Shown here: one piece after another, positions 27,951-38,235 of the stretch
Layout: each line of letters starts with the position of its first letter
Position numbering within the stretch: position 1 is the stretch's first letter
Assembly (NCBI RefSeq): GCF_021401125.1
Contig: NZ_JACBFQ010000001.1
Location: 682,001-746,000, forward strand
Source: Xanthobacter sp. NM-59
GTDB lineage: Bacteria > Pseudomonadota > Alphaproteobacteria > Rhizobiales > Xanthobacteraceae
DNA length: 64,000 nucleotides
Direction of reading: 5' to 3'
The notes under the pieces: generated by a model
Database searches by the model: none
Told to the model about the DNA's origin: nothing
The model's input: the letters and a program-made list of their open reading frames with translations, nothing else
Position numbers and translations under genes: made by a program

Positions 27951-27957
27951 TCGCCCC

Positions 27958-28848
27958 TCACACCGGATGGAAAAGAAGCGACAGGATGTAGCCCTTCGGC
28001 AGCAACAGCCCCGGCGGAACGTCCAGCCCCTGGGCCAGGAGTTCCGGCAGGAGATGGGTGTGCGGCCCCTCGGGCGAGCGACCATCGGGCGGCGGAATGG
28101 GCGCATCCACCTCCGCCCGCACGCACGGAGTCTCCACCACCCGCACCGGGCTATGCCCGAGCACCAGCGGGGCGATGCCGGCGAGCACCAGGGGCCAAGG
28201 CGCACCGCACCGGGCGGCGACCTCGCCAGCGATGGCCGGCCCGCAGCGGATGGAAAAGCGCGCCGCGCGGCGCGCGAGGCCGATATCGAAACGCGCCCCA
28301 CCGGCGTCGCGCGCCAGCAGCGAATCCCCATCGGGCCCCAGCGCCGTCAGCTCGGCCGGGCCGGCCAGCCCCACCCGCCCGGCGGGCACCGCGAAGGCGA
28401 GAAGAGGCGCGTTTGCGCCGCGCGGGATTTCGAAAGCGGTGAGGTAGGGGGGCGCCTGCAGCCGCAGGGCCGCGCGGGGAGAGCGCAGGGTCAGGCTCTC
28501 CCCGTCACGCGCGGCCTCATAGGGCTCGTCCGGATCGCGCAACACTTCCGCCACCGCCCCAAAAACGCCGGCGACGAAGGCGCCCTGAGCAGACGCGAAA
28601 CGGTGCTCCACCTGATCAAGAAGCGCGCTTCCGCGCCATGGCAGGCGCCGCAGGGCAAGGCCCATCGCGGCGGCGCGCGCCGGCAGCTCCGCCCAGATGC
28701 GCTGGCGGGTGGCCTCGTCCGTGCCGCCCCAAATGGCAATCTCGTCTCGCGTCCGCGCGCAGCCCCGGCACTGGCCGCTCGCCTCGTCCATGGCGCAGGC
28801 GCCGATGCAGGGGCTGGCCGGACGGGGCTTGTCCACCGCCATATTCAT
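27958..28848 (-). CDS. DUF1289 protein with long C-terminal domain, in the cobO-cobQ operon
   Basis: 296 residues. The first 60 carry the DUF1289 pattern with four cysteines (Cys14, Cys18, Cys27, Cys30, in CIGAC and [11 protein letters not shown]) that could bind a metal or Fe-S cluster. The remaining 230 residues form a domain I do not recognise, ending in a proline-rich [21 protein letters not shown] tail. Its ATG overlaps the cobO stop (TGATG) and cobQ begins 7 nt after its stop, so it is translated with two cobalamin enzymes acting before and after corrin adenosylation. A role in corrinoid handling is inferred from position only. Confidence 0.72.
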   Translation of the reverse strand: MNMAVDKPRPASPCIGACAMDEASGQCRGCARTRDEIAIWGGTDEATRQRIWAELPARAAAMGLALRRLPWRGSALLDQVEHRFASAQGAFVAGVFGAVAEVLRDPDEPYEAARDGESLTLRSPRAALRLQAPPYLTAFEIPRGANAPLLAFAVPAGRVGLAGPAELTALGPDGDSLLARDAGGARFDIGLARRAARFSIRCGPAIAGEVAARCGAPWPLVLAGIAPLVLGHSPVRVVETPCVRAEVDAPIPPPDGRSPEGPHTHLLPELLAQGLDVPPGLLLPKGYILSLLFHPV

Positions 28849-29456
28849 CAGAACTCGATTCCCATCTGTGCCTTCACCCCGCTGCGGAAGGGATGCTTCA
28901 CCAGCGTCATTTCCGTCACCAGATCGGCAATTTCGATCAGCTCCGGCCGGGCGTTGCGGCCGGTGAGGCAGACGTGAGTCATCTCCGGCTTCCGGGTCAG
29001 AAGAAAATCCACCACCTCGCCAATGTCCAGGTATTCATAGCGCAGGGCAATGTTGATCTCGTCCAGGAGCACAAACCGGATTTGCGGGTCGAGGATCTGC
29101 TCCATGGCGATGCGCCATCCCGCCTGGGCAGCGGCCACGTCCCGGTCGCGATCCTGGGTTTCCCATGTAAAGCCCTCGCCAGACACGAAAAAGCGACATT
29201 CCGCACCGAAGCGCTCGCGCAGCAATGTCTTTTCGCCGGTCTCGCGATCACCCTTGATGAACTGCACCACCGCGCAGGGCATGCCATGGGCGATGCAGCG
29301 CAGGACCATGCCGAATCCGGAAGATGACTTGCCCTTCCCCGCGCCTGTGTGAACGATAACCAAGCCTTTTTCCTCGGTCTTGGTTTTCATCAGCTCATCA
29401 CGCGCGGCCTTGACGGCTTTCATCTTGGCGTTGTGGCGAGCGGCGCGGTCATCCAT
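28848..29456 (-). CDS. cobO: Cob(I)yrinic acid a,c-diamide adenosyltransferase
   Basis: A 202-residue CobA/CobO/BtuR-type ATP:corrinoid adenosyltransferase that transfers the 5'-deoxyadenosyl group of ATP to Co(I). The P-loop HTGAGKGKSSSGFG (about 36-49), RDVAAAQAGW, the VLLDEINIALRYEYLD motif and LTGRNARPELIEIADLVTEM are all present. ATG 29456 follows AAGGAG at good spacing; the open frame continues 80 codons upstream but into the riboswitch region. First gene of the minus-strand cobO - DUF1289 - cobQ operon, divergent from cobW. Confidence 0.94.
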   Translation of the reverse strand: MDDRAARHNAKMKAVKAARDELMKTKTEEKGLVIVHTGAGKGKSSSGFGMVLRCIAHGMPCAVVQFIKGDRETGEKTLLRERFGAECRFFVSGEGFTWETQDRDRDVAAAQAGWRIAMEQILDPQIRFVLLDEINIALRYEYLDIGEVVDFLLTRKPEMTHVCLTGRNARPELIEIADLVTEMTLVKHPFRSGVKAQMGIEF

Positions 29457-29473
29457 GCCCGGCTCCTTCGTGC

Positions 29474-29502
29474 TTGACAGGGTTGGGCGTTCGGGCACAT
29501 TT
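29474..29502 (+). promoter_or_regulatory. Candidate promoter of the cobW-cobN operon
   Basis: TTGACA at 29474-29479, a 17-nt spacer, and ACATTT at 29497-29502 as a weak -10. A transcript starting a few bases later would begin exactly at the P1 stem of the riboswitch at 29510, which supports the assignment. Confidence 0.45.
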
Positions 29503-29509
29503 CCCCCGA

Positions 29510-29715
29510 AGCTGGTGTCTGTGTAAACAGATGAAAAGGGAATGCGCCAAGCCAAAGGGGCTACAGAGCCCCGGCCCAAGCGCAGCCGCCCCCGCGACCG
29601 TGACCGGAGAAGGTCACCCACCGCCACTGGCCCTTGGGACCGGGAAGGCCGGGTGACCACCAGAGGGCCGACACAGGCCCTGTCTGATATCCGCAAGCCG
29701 GGAGACCTGCCAGCT
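29510..29715 (+). promoter_or_regulatory. Cobalamin riboswitch upstream of cobW operon
   Basis: P1 is closed by AGCTGG (29510-29515) and CCAGCT (29710-29715). Inside are AAAAGGGAATGCG, the GCCCCCGCGACCGTGACC core, the B12-box GCCACTGG (29623-29630), GGGAAGGCCGGG and the terminal AGCCGGGAGACCTGCC block, in the canonical order of a cobalamin riboswitch. It precedes the cobW start by about 150 nt; the intervening segment (29716-29863) presumably contains the expression platform. Predicts repression of the cob operon by cobalamin. Confidence 0.93.
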
Positions 29716-29863
29716 CCAACCGACGAAGCCGGCGGGGTGCACCGGTGTCGGGAGGGTGCGTGCGCGCGCCCACCCGCCTCAAGCTCCCCGCTGCCATCGC
29801 CATAGGGGATGCAGGCGCAACGCCGGCTCCCTCTGGCTCGCAGATCTGGGACGCAAGCGCGCC

Positions 29864-30919
29864 ATGGCCACTCTCGAAAAGCTGCCGGTCACCGTCATCA
29901 CGGGCTTTCTCGGCTCCGGCAAGACAACGCTCATCAGCCATCTCATGCGCAATCCGGGCGGCCGGCGGCTCGCGGTGGTAGTCAACGAGTTCGGCGACGT
30001 GGGCGTGGATGGCGAGATCCTCAAGGGCTGCGCCATTCCCGAGTGCCCGGCGGAAAACATCATCGAGCTCGCCAATGGCTGCATCTGCTGCACCGTCGCC
30101 GATGAGTTCATTCCCACCATTGAGGCGCTGATGGCCCTTGAGCCGCGGCCAGATCACATCCTCATCGAAACCAGCGGCCTAGCGCTGCCCAAGCCGCTGG
30201 TGAAGGCCTTCGACTGGCCGGACATCCGCTCGCGCATCACGGTCGATGGCGTGATTGCGCTCGCCGACGCGGAGGCGGTGGCCGCCGGCCGGTTCGCGCC
30301 CGACGTGGCGGCGGTGGACCGCCAGCGGCAGGCCGACGCCAGCATCGATCACGAAACGCCGCTCAGCGAGGTGTTCGAGGATCAGATCTCCTGCGCCGAC
30401 ATCGTCCTGCTCACCAAGGCGGACCTTGCGGGCGAGGAGGGCGTGGCCAAGGCCAAGGCGATCATCCATGCGGAAGCCCCGCGCGCCCTGCCCATCATCG
30501 AGGTGGTGGAGGGGGCGGTGGATCCGCGCGTGATCCTGGGCCTGGGCGCCGCGGCGGAGGACGACCTTGCCGCCCGCCCCAGCCACCACGACACCGCCGC
30601 CGACCACGACCATGACGATTTCGACAGCGTCGTCATCGACATTCCCGAGCTGGCCGATCCCGCGGAGCTGGTCACGCGCATCGCGGAGCTGGCGGACCGG
30701 CAGAACATCCTGCGGGTGAAGGGCTATGCGGCGGTGGCCGGCAAGCCCATGCGCCTGCTGGTGCAGGCCGTGGGCGCGCGGGTGCGCCACCAGTATGACC
30801 GGCCCTGGGCACCGGACGAGCCCCGCGCCGGGCGGCTGGTGGTGATCGCCGAGCATGACGACATCGACGCGGGCGCCATCCGCAGCGTCCTGGTGCCGTC
30901 CGCACGGGCCGCCGAATAG
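29864..30919 (+). CDS. cobW: CobW-family GTP-dependent metallochaperone
   Basis: A 351-residue G3E-family GTPase thought to deliver Co2+ to the cobaltochelatase during aerobic cobalamin synthesis. Walker A GFLGSGKTT (about 13-21), the metal-binding CICCT motif (about 70), ETSGLALPKP and TKADLAGE are present, followed by a histidine/aspartate-rich stretch HHDTAADHDHDDFD (about 243-256) and the CobW C-terminal domain. ATG 29864 gives the family start. First gene after the riboswitch, 3 nt before cobN. Confidence 0.93.
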   Translation: MATLEKLPVTVITGFLGSGKTTLISHLMRNPGGRRLAVVVNEFGDVGVDGEILKGCAIPECPAENIIELANGCICCTVADEFIPTIEALMALEPRPDHILIETSGLALPKPLVKAFDWPDIRSRITVDGVIALADAEAVAAGRFAPDVAAVDRQRQADASIDHETPLSEVFEDQISCADIVLLTKADLAGEEGVAKAKAIIHAEAPRALPIIEVVEGAVDPRVILGLGAAAEDDLAARPSHHDTAADHDHDDFDSVVIDIPELADPAELVTRIAELADRQNILRVKGYAAVAGKPMRLLVQAVGARVRHQYDRPWAPDEPRAGRLVVIAEHDDIDAGAIRSVLVPSARAAE

Positions 30920-30922
30920 ACC

Positions 30923-33900
30923 ATGCACGTCGTTTTCCGCGAAAGCCGGGGTCTGGAAGAGACCGAGACGCCCACCGACCTCGGCCAGAGCCCGGCGGAT
31001 CTGGTGGTGCTGTCCTTCTCGGACTCCGATCTCGGGGCCTTCGCGGCCGGCTGGCACCGCGATGGTGGGGGCGGCATGCCGACCCTGCGGCTCGCCAACA
31101 TCGCGGCCCTGTGCCATCCCCTCTCCGTTGACACCTATATGGAGCGCACGCTCAGCGGCGCGCGGGGCATTCTGATCCGCCTCATCGGCGGCCAACCCTA
31201 TTGGCCCTACGGCCTGAGCCAGATCGAGGCTCTCGCGCGTGCAAAGGGCATCGCGCTCGCCGTCTTGCCGGCCGATGGGCGGCCGGACGCGCGGCTCGAT
31301 GCCATGTCCACCGTGCCGCCCTCGACCCTGAAGCGGCTGGCGGAGCTGTGCGATGCCGGCGGCGCGGTGGCGGCCCAGGCCGCCCTGGCGCAGCTGGCGC
31401 TCGCTGCCGGGCTCTATGCCCCGCCCGTGCCCGGCAGCAAGACGGTGCCGGACTTCGGCACCTGGACGCCAGAGAGGGGTGTGGAGCGCGACGACAAGCC
31501 ACCCGCTCCCGAGGACGGGCCAACGCCCATGCCGCTGGTGGTCGTGGTGTTCTACCGCGCCTATCTGGTGGCGGACGATCTGGCACCCGTGGAAGCACTC
31601 TTCGCGGCCCTGCGCGCGCGAGGCTTCGAGGTGCTGGGCCTGTTCGCCCCCTCTCTGAAGGCGGAGGGGGCGGGGGCGTGGCTGGAAGCGCGGCTGGCGG
31701 CGCTGCGCCCTGTCGCCATCGTCAACGCCACCGCATTTTCGGGGCGTGGCGCGGAGCGAGCCTCCCCACTGGACGCGGCCGACGCGCCGGTGTTCCAGGT
31801 GGCGCTGGCAACCTCGACCCGTGAGGCCTGGGAAGAGGCCGAGCGCGGCCTTTCGCCGGCAGACCTTGCCATGCATGTGGTGCTGCCGGAGGTGGATGGG
31901 CGGATCTTCGCCGGGGTCGCCTCCTTCAAGGCACCGGCGGCGCGTGACGCTGATCTTCAGTTCTCCCGCCAGATCCACGCCCCCAATGCCGAGCGCATCG
32001 CCGCCATCGCCGATCGGGTAGCCGCCTGGCATCGGCTGGCGACACGGCCGGCGGCGGAACGGCGGCTGGGGCTGGTGCTCTCCACCTATCCGGGCCGCGA
32101 TTGGAACATGGCCCATGCCGTGGGCCTGGACGCGCTCGCCTCGGCCGAGGCAATCCTGGCCGACCTGTCGGCGGCGGGATACGAGGCGGAGCCTCAATCT
32201 CCCCTCGCTGCGCAATTCCGCGAAGAGCGCCTCCAATGGCCGATGGGGCACTACAAGGCCGCCCTGGCGCGCCTGCCGGCGCCCCTTCGCGCCGACCTTG
32301 CCGCGGCATGGGGGGCGCCGGAGGACGACCCCGACGCGACGCCGGAAGCCTTCACCTTCGCGGCCCTGCGGCGCGGGCGGGTGGTGGTCGCGCTCCAGCC
32401 GGAGCGGGGCCTCAAGGCGCAGCGGGACGGCGAGTATCACGACCTCGCGCGGGTGCCGCGCCACGCTTATGTCGCCTTCTATCTCTGGCTCCGCGATGAG
32501 GTGGACGCCCTGGTGCATATCGGCGCGCATGGCACCCTGGAATGGCTGCCGGGCAAGGCGGTCGCGCTCTCATCCACCTGCTGGCCCGAGGCGCTGATCG
32601 GCGGTCTCCCGGTCATCTACCCCTTCATCGTCAACGACCCCGGCGAGGCCGCCCAGGCCAAGCGGCGCATCGGCGCGGTGACATTGGGCCATATTCCGCC
32701 GCCCCTGAAGACGGGCGGCGCGCCGGCCCATTTCGCTCATCTGGAAGCCCTGCTGGACGAATTCTCCAATGCCGACGGGCTCGACCCCAAGCGGCGCGCC
32801 CGCCTCATCCGCGACATCCGGGACGAAGCCCGGGCCCTGGGGGTGGAGAGCGATCTCGGCATCGACGCGAGCCTCAGCGCCCACGAGGCGGTAACGCGCA
32901 TCGATCGCTTCGTGTGCGACATCAAGGAGAGCCAGTTCGGCGCCGGCCTTCATGTGTGGGGCCGGGCGCCCGCGACGTCCGGCGCCTTTGATGGCAGGGG
33001 TTCGGCGGCGGCGGAACGCCAGGCCCTGCTCGATGCCCTCGACGGCCGGCGGATCGAGCCCGGGCCGTCGGGCTCACCCTATCGCGGCCGGTCCGATGTG
33101 CTGCCCACGGGGCGCAATCTCTTCACCACCGATCCGCGCGCGGTGCCGACCCGCGCCGCTTATGCCCAGGGCGTGCAACTCGCCGAGGAGCTGGTGCGCC
33201 GCCACCTGCAGGACGAGGGCGACTGGCCGCGCGCCCTCATCGTCGATCTGTGGGGCTCGGCCACCATGCGCACGGCGGGCGAGGAATTCGCCATGGCGCT
33301 CGCCCTCATGGGCGTGCGGCCGGTGTGGGATATGGGGTCGGAGCGGGTGTCGCGGGTCGAGATCCTGCCCATCGCCGAGCTGGAACGCCCGCGCATGGAT
33401 GTGACGCTGCGCATTTCCGGCCTGTTCCGCGACGTCTTCCCCACCCTGTCCGCCATGTTCCAGCAGGCCGTGCGCGCCCTGGCCGAGCGAGACGAGGAAC
33501 GTGAATGGAACCCCTATGTGGGCCGCGCGGAACCCCGGGTCTACGGTCCCGCCCCCGGCGCGTTCGGCCTCGGCATGGGTGAAGCGATGGAGGATTATTC
33601 GCAGGACGGTCGCCTTGCCGCCGGTGCCGCCTGGCTGGCGGCCAGCGCCTTCGCCCATGACGGCGCGAGCGCGCGCCGTGACGAGGCAGGGCTGCGGGAG
33701 CGCGTGGCGGCGGCCGACGCCTTCGTGCATCTCCAGGACCTGCCCGAAACCGACCTGCTGCTGGCCGAGGACTATGCGCGCCACGAAGCCGGCTTTGCCG
33801 CCGCGCGCGACCATGCCGGCGGCAAGGCGGTGCTTTACCACCTGGACAATACCGACCCGGCCCGCCCCCGGGCCCGCGCACTGGCGGAAGAAATCGCGCG

Positions 33901-34216
33901 GGTGGTGCGCGCCCGCGCCAGCAATCCCGCCTGGATCGAGGGCATGCGCCACCACGGCTTTCGCGGTGCCGCCGAGATTGCTGTGACGCTGGAGAACATG
34001 GCCGCGTTCGCGCACCTGGCGGGCGTCGTTCCGGCCCATCTCTTCGACCTCTATTGGGATGCGACCCTTGGCAATGCCGATGTCGCCGCTTTCCTGCAGG
34101 AGGCCAATCCGGCGGCGCTCGCGGCCATGCGCGCGCGCTTCGCCGCCCTCTGCGCGGCGGGGCTGTGGACCACGCGGCGCAACGCCATCGCCGCCGCACT
34201 GGATGATGGGCGATGA
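30923..34216 (+). CDS. cobN: Cobaltochelatase subunit CobN
   Basis: The 1097-residue large subunit of aerobic cobaltochelatase, which inserts Co2+ into hydrogenobyrinic acid a,c-diamide with ATP hydrolysis by CobS and CobT. The [20 protein letters not shown] block (about 530) and [20 protein letters not shown] (about 775) are hallmark CobN/BchH/ChlH-superfamily segments. It is somewhat shorter than the P. denitrificans enzyme. Stop overlaps the cobG start (ATGA). cobS and cobT are not in this window. Confidence 0.95.
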   Translation: MHVVFRESRGLEETETPTDLGQSPADLVVLSFSDSDLGAFAAGWHRDGGGGMPTLRLANIAALCHPLSVDTYMERTLSGARGILIRLIGGQPYWPYGLSQIEALARAKGIALAVLPADGRPDARLDAMSTVPPSTLKRLAELCDAGGAVAAQAALAQLALAAGLYAPPVPGSKTVPDFGTWTPERGVERDDKPPAPEDGPTPMPLVVVVFYRAYLVADDLAPVEALFAALRARGFEVLGLFAPSLKAEGAGAWLEARLAALRPVAIVNATAFSGRGAERASPLDAADAPVFQVALATSTREAWEEAERGLSPADLAMHVVLPEVDGRIFAGVASFKAPAARDADLQFSRQIHAPNAERIAAIADRVAAWHRLATRPAAERRLGLVLSTYPGRDWNMAHAVGLDALASAEAILADLSAAGYEAEPQSPLAAQFREERLQWPMGHYKAALARLPAPLRADLAAAWGAPEDDPDATPEAFTFAALRRGRVVVALQPERGLKAQRDGEYHDLARVPRHAYVAFYLWLRDEVDALVHIGAHGTLEWLPGKAVALSSTCWPEALIGGLPVIYPFIVNDPGEAAQAKRRIGAVTLGHIPPPLKTGGAPAHFAHLEALLDEFSNADGLDPKRRARLIRDIRDEARALGVESDLGIDASLSAHEAVTRIDRFVCDIKESQFGAGLHVWGRAPATSGAFDGRGSAAAERQALLDALDGRRIEPGPSGSPYRGRSDVLPTGRNLFTTDPRAVPTRAAYAQGVQLAEELVRRHLQDEGDWPRALIVDLWGSATMRTAGEEFAMALALMGVRPVWDMGSERVSRVEILPIAELERPRMDVTLRISGLFRDVFPTLSAMFQQAVRALAERDEEREWNPYVGRAEPRVYGPAPGAFGLGMGEAMEDYSQDGRLAAGAAWLAASAFAHDGASARRDEAGLRERVAAADAFVHLQDLPETDLLLAEDYARHEAGFAAARDHAGGKAVLYHLDNTDPARPRARALAEEIARVVRARASNPAWIEGMRHHGFRGAAEIAVTLENMAAFAHLAGVVPAHLFDLYWDATLGNADVAAFLQEANPAALAAMRARFAALCAAGLWTTRRNAIAAALDDGR

Positions 34217-35379
34217 GCGCGCCGGCCATCAAGGGATGGTGCCCCGGCGCCCATCGCCCCATGATGTCCGGTGACGGGCTCGTGGTGCGCGTGCGCCCGC
34301 CACGGGGCGAGCTGACGCCGGAACAGGCCCGTGGCCTTGCCCATCTCGCCACCACCCACGGGCACGGCGTGCTGGAACTGACCAACCGCGCCAATGTGCA
34401 GGTGCGCGGCGTCTTGCCCGCTGCCCACGCCCCGCTGCGCGACAGACTGGCCGCCCTGGGCCTGCTCGATGCGGATGGCGATGCGGAGAGCCATCGCAAC
34501 ATCGTGGTCAACCCTTTCCGGCCGCAGGCCATCGACGATCCCGAGACCCATTGCGCCGAAGGTCTGGCGCTGGGGCTGGCGGCGCCTGAATTCCAGCCCC
34601 TGCCGTCCAAGTTCGGCTTCATCGTCGATGCCGGCCCGCAGCGGCGGCTCGCGGAGGTGAGCGCAGATGTCCGCATCGAGTCCTCGGCATCCGGGCTGAT
34701 GGTCCGCCTGGACGGCTGCGCACATGGCCGCAGGGTCGCGGACGCAGAGGCCGCTGTGCGGCTGGCGCTGGAAGCCGCGCGCTGGTTCATTACCTCCGGA
34801 GGCATCGCCGCCGATGGACGGGGGCGCATGCGCCGGCACTTGGCCGGAGGCGCGCCGCTGCCCCACATGCTCACCGGCGATGCCGCGCCCAATGGGGATG
34901 CGGCCCGGCCTTTGCCGGGGCTGTGCGCGGAGGGGCTCAACATCGCCGCGGCCTTCGGCCAGTTCCGGGCGCAGGACTTCTGCCGTCTTGCGGACAGTGG
35001 CACGCGCGTCCTGCGCATCACCCCATACCGGATGATCCATCTGCCCGACCTTCGCGATGCCCGCCCTTTCAATGGCGACCTCATCGCGACGCCGGATGAT
35101 CCGCTGCTCGGCGTCATCGCCTGCACCGGGGCGCCGGGCTGCCCCCAGTCCAGCGTGGAGACGCGTGCGCTCGCCCGCCGTCTTGCGCCGCGCCTGCCCC
35201 GGGGTGTCACCCTCCACGTTTCCGGCTGCGCGAAGGGCTGCGCCCTGCCCGGCCCGGCCGACCTGACCCTGGTGGGCCGGGATGGCGCCTTCGACCTTGT
35301 CACCCACGCCGCCCCCTGGGACGCGCCCGCGCGCCGCGCGATCGCTCCGGACCAGGTGCTCGCGGTCATCAGCGGGTAA
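34213..35379 (+). CDS. cobG: Precorrin-3B synthase
   Basis: A 388-residue monooxygenase with sulfite-reductase-like domains that converts precorrin-3A to precorrin-3B using O2, the step that defines the aerobic pathway. N-terminal ferredoxin-like half-domain [17 protein letters not shown] and [11 protein letters not shown]; 4Fe-4S cluster cysteines in [11 protein letters not shown] and SGCAKGC (about 305-345). Start ATG overlaps the cobN stop by 4 nt; cobH follows after 3 nt. Confidence 0.92.
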   Translation: MSAPAIKGWCPGAHRPMMSGDGLVVRVRPPRGELTPEQARGLAHLATTHGHGVLELTNRANVQVRGVLPAAHAPLRDRLAALGLLDADGDAESHRNIVVNPFRPQAIDDPETHCAEGLALGLAAPEFQPLPSKFGFIVDAGPQRRLAEVSADVRIESSASGLMVRLDGCAHGRRVADAEAAVRLALEAARWFITSGGIAADGRGRMRRHLAGGAPLPHMLTGDAAPNGDAARPLPGLCAEGLNIAAAFGQFRAQDFCRLADSGTRVLRITPYRMIHLPDLRDARPFNGDLIATPDDPLLGVIACTGAPGCPQSSVETRALARRLAPRLPRGVTLHVSGCAKGCALPGPADLTLVGRDGAFDLVTHAAPWDAPARRAIAPDQVLAVISG

Positions 35380-35382
35380 AAG

Positions 35383-36012
35383 ATGCCCTACGAATACGAA
35401 ACCGACGGCGCGGCCATCTATGCGCGCTCCTTCTCCATTATCCGCGCGGAGGCGGACCTCGCGCGCTTCGCCCCCGACGAAGAACAGGTGGCCGTGCGCA
35501 TGATCCACGCCGCTGGCATGGTCGGCCTGGAAGCGCACATTCGCTTTTCGCCCGGCATGGTGGCCGCCGCGCGCGCGGCTCTGGAAGCCGGCGCCCCCAT
35601 TTTCTGCGACGCCCGCATGGTGAGCGAGGGCATCACCCGCAAGCGGCTGCCGGCGGACAATGCGGTGATCTGCACCCTGCATGAGCCGGAGGTCGCAGCC
35701 CTCGCGGCGCGGCTCAGGACCACCCGGTCGGCGGCGGCGCTGGAGCTGTGGCGGCCACGGCTGGAAGGCGCAGTGGTGGCCATCGGCAACGCGCCCACCG
35801 CGCTGTTCCACCTGCTGGAGATGCTGGAAATGCCGGACTGCCCCCGCCCGGCGGCCATCATCGGCTGCCCCGTCGGCTTCGTCGGCGCTCAGGAATCGAA
35901 GGCGGCCCTGTGGGCCTCGGCCGCCGCCCCCTGCATGATCGTGGACGGACGTCTTGGCGGCAGCGCCATCACCGTCGCCGCCATCAACGCCATTGCGAGC
36001 CGCGCCGAATGA
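35383..36012 (+). CDS. cobH: Precorrin-8X methylmutase
   Basis: A 209-residue enzyme moving the C11 methyl of precorrin-8 to C12 to give hydrogenobyrinic acid. Signatures: YARSFSIIRAEADL, the catalytic-His segment RMIHAAGMVGL (about 45), FCDARMVSEGITRKRLP and PAAIIGCPVGFVGAQESK near the C-terminus. Tightly spaced after cobG and overlapping cobI by ATGA. Confidence 0.94.
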   Translation: MPYEYETDGAAIYARSFSIIRAEADLARFAPDEEQVAVRMIHAAGMVGLEAHIRFSPGMVAAARAALEAGAPIFCDARMVSEGITRKRLPADNAVICTLHEPEVAALAARLRTTRSAAALELWRPRLEGAVVAIGNAPTALFHLLEMLEMPDCPRPAAIIGCPVGFVGAQESKAALWASAAAPCMIVDGRLGGSAITVAAINAIASRAE

Positions 36013-36737
36013 GCATGGGCACAATTTACGGCGTGGGCCTCGGGCCCGGCGATCCGGAACTGATGAGCGTGAAGGCCGACCGGCTGGTGCGCCGGGCGGC
36101 GCATGTGGCCTATTTCCGCAAGAGCGGCCTTGCCGGGCGGGCGCGCGGGATCGTCTCCGGCCTGCTGCGCGCGGATGCCCGCGAGCACCCCATGGACTAT
36201 CCGCTGACGACGGAAATTCCAGTTTCCGACCCCCGCTACAACGCCGCCCTCTCCGCCTTCTACGCAACATCGAGCGCGCATCTGCGGGCGCTGGCGGAAA
36301 GCGGGGAAGACGTGATGGTCCTGTGCGAGGGCGACCCCTTCTTCTACGGCTCGTTCATGCATCTCCACATTCGCCTGCGCGGCCATGTCCCGGTGGTGGT
36401 GGTGCCCGCCATCACCGGCATGTCCGCCGCCTGGACGGCCACCGGCGCGCCCGTGACCTGGGGCGACGATGCCTTGACCGTGCTCGCCGGCACCCTGCCG
36501 GAAGCCGAGCTCGCCCGCCGAATGGCGGGGGCCGAGGCGCTGGTGGTGATGAAAATCGGGCGCAATCTCGGCCGCGTGCGCCGGGCTCTCGAAAGCAGCG
36601 GCAAGGCAGATGCGGCCTTCCTGGTGGAATATGCCAGCATGGCGGAGGAGCGCGTCATTCCCCTGCACGAGGTGAAGGGGGATGCCGCGCCCTATTTCTC
36701 CATCATCATCGTCCACGGCCAGGGACGGCGGCCATGA
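36009..36737 (+). CDS. cobI: Precorrin-2 C(20)-methyltransferase
   Basis: A 242-residue SAM-dependent tetrapyrrole methylase producing precorrin-3A from precorrin-2. N-terminal YGVGLGPGDPELMSVKA, the YFRKSG pattern specific to C20 methylases, LCEGDPFFYGSFMHLH (about 105) and VPAITGMSAAW (about 130). ATG 36009 overlaps the cobH stop; a much longer open frame upstream is antisense-like readthrough and is ignored. Confidence 0.92.
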   Translation: MSMGTIYGVGLGPGDPELMSVKADRLVRRAAHVAYFRKSGLAGRARGIVSGLLRADAREHPMDYPLTTEIPVSDPRYNAALSAFYATSSAHLRALAESGEDVMVLCEGDPFFYGSFMHLHIRLRGHVPVVVVPAITGMSAAWTATGAPVTWGDDALTVLAGTLPEAELARRMAGAEALVVMKIGRNLGRVRRALESSGKADAAFLVEYASMAEERVIPLHEVKGDAAPYFSIIIVHGQGRRP

Positions 36738-37507
36738 GTGAGGTGGCCATCGTGAGCGCGGGCTGGCTCGCCATCGCCGGGCTCGGCCCGGGAGATGATC
36801 TGCTTGTGACGCCAGAGGTGACGGCGGCGCTGGAGCAGGCGACGGATGTTGTCGGCTACATCCCCTATGTGCGGCGCGTGGCGCCGCGCGTGGGGCTGAA
36901 CCTGCACGAGAGCGACAACCGGGTGGAGATCGACCGCGCGCGCCATGCCCTGGTCCTCGCCGCGCAAGGGCGGCGTGTGGTGGTGGTGTCTTCCGGCGAT
37001 CCCGGCGTGTTCGCCATGGCCTCGGCGGTGTTCGAGGCGGTGGAGCAAGGCGATCCGGGCTGGCGTGAGCTGGACATCCGCGTACTGCCGGGCGTCACCG
37101 CAATGCTGGCCGCCGCCGCCCGTGTGGGCGCCCCCCTGGGGCACGATTTCTGCGCCATCAACCTGTCGGACAATCTCAAGCCCTGGAGCCTGGTGGCCCG
37201 GCGCCTCGCGCTGGCGGTGGAGGCCGATTTCGCCATTGCGCTCTACAATCCCCGCTCCAGGGCCCGGCCGGACGGCTTTGCCCAGGTGCTCAATCTCCTG
37301 CGGGCCTCATGCGCCCCCGAGCGCGTGCTGATCTTCGCCCGGGCCGTCTCGACACCCGAGGAGGAGATCCGCGTCGTTCCCCTGTCCGAGGCGCGGCCGG
37401 AGATGGCGGACATGCGCACAGTGGTGCTGATCGGCTCATCGCACACGCGCATCATCGCGCGGGCGGGCCGCCCCATCGTCTACACGCCAAGGTCGGTGTC
37501 CGCATGA
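36734..37507 (+). CDS. cobJ: Precorrin-3B C(17)-methyltransferase
   Basis: A 257-residue tetrapyrrole methylase that methylates C17 and contracts the ring to precorrin-4. Family motifs: AGLGPGDDLLVTPEV, DVVGYIPYVRRV, VVVSSGDPGVFAMA (about 80), CAINLSDNLKPW and ALYNPRSRARP (about 170). The longer upstream frame overlaps cobI; ATG 36734 overlapping the cobI stop is preferred. Its last 28 nt overlap the 3' end of antisense cobK. Confidence 0.92.
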   Translation: MSEVAIVSAGWLAIAGLGPGDDLLVTPEVTAALEQATDVVGYIPYVRRVAPRVGLNLHESDNRVEIDRARHALVLAAQGRRVVVVSSGDPGVFAMASAVFEAVEQGDPGWRELDIRVLPGVTAMLAAAARVGAPLGHDFCAINLSDNLKPWSLVARRLALAVEADFAIALYNPRSRARPDGFAQVLNLLRASCAPERVLIFARAVSTPEEEIRVVPLSEARPEMADMRTVVLIGSSHTRIIARAGRPIVYTPRSVSA

Positions 37508-38235
37508 GCGACCCAGTCGAGCACCGCCTCAACGCTCCCCACCTCATGCCGCGCCAGGCCCTCGGGCCGGTCGATCATGATCACCGGCAGCCCCAGGGTG
37601 CGCGCCGCGGCAATCTTGGCATAGGCACCCGTGCCACCGGAATTCTTGGAGACCACCAGGCGAATGCCGTGCGCCTCCATCAGCGCGCGGTCCGCCTCCA
37701 CCGTGAACGGACCGCGATCCACGATCACGTGGTGATTGGGGAACGGCATGGGGGCCTTGGGCGGCTCCACCAGCCGCAGCAGGTAGAAATGCTGGAGGTT
37801 AGGGGTGAATTCCGCCAGATGCATGCGCCCCACCGCCAGCATCACCCGGCATGCCTCCCGGTCCAGCGCCGCGACCGCGCCGGCGATATCCGGCACGCGG
37901 ATCCAGCGATCGCCCTCCACCGGCACCCACGGCGGGCGGGTCAGCGCCACCAGGGGCACGCCGAGGGCGGTGCAGGCAGCCACGGCATGGGCGCTCATCT
38001 GCGCGGCGAAGGGATGGGTGGCGTCGATCACATGGGTGACGCCGTGCTCGCGCACGTAGGCTTTGAGCCCCTCCACCCCGCCGAAGCCGCCGACGCGCTG
38101 TGGCAAGGGCTGGGCCGGCAGGCGCTCCACCCGCCCCGCGAACGAAACGGTGCCCGACATCCCCGCCGCCACCACGGCGCGGGCAAGGGCCGCCGCCTCG
38201 GTGGTTCCGGCCAGGATCAGGAGGTTGGGACGCAT
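37480..38235 (-). CDS. cobK: Precorrin-6A reductase, antisense within the cob operon
   Basis: A 251-residue NADPH-dependent reductase converting precorrin-6A to 6B. The N-terminal ILAGTTEAAALARAV, DATHPFAAQMSAHAV (about 90), LTRPPW, and KNSGGTGAYAKIAAAR (about 200) are the diagnostic blocks. It is encoded on the strand opposite to the surrounding cob genes: its 3' end overlaps cobJ by 28 nt and its start codon shares two bases with the start codon of cobL in the palindrome GCATGC. It must therefore have a separate minus-strand promoter inside cobL, and its mRNA is antisense to the operon transcript. Confidence 0.93.
   Translation of the reverse strand: MRPNLLILAGTTEAAALARAVVAAGMSGTVSFAGRVERLPAQPLPQRVGGFGGVEGLKAYVREHGVTHVIDATHPFAAQMSAHAVAACTALGVPLVALTRPPWVPVEGDRWIRVPDIAGAVAALDREACRVMLAVGRMHLAEFTPNLQHFYLLRLVEPPKAPMPFPNHHVIVDRGPFTVEADRALMEAHGIRLVVSKNSGGTGAYAKIAAARTLGLPVIMIDRPEGLARHEVGSVEAVLDWVAHADTDLGV

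Noticed and set aside
30179-32530. 783-codon open frame on the minus strand opposite cobW/cobN
   Set aside because: Translation is Gly/Arg/His-rich with no motif; it is a shadow of strongly supported GC-rich genes on the plus strand.
34051-36270. 739-codon minus-strand frame opposite cobG/cobH/cobI
   Set aside because: Antisense artefact of high-GC codon usage; the plus strand encodes three clear cobalamin enzymes.
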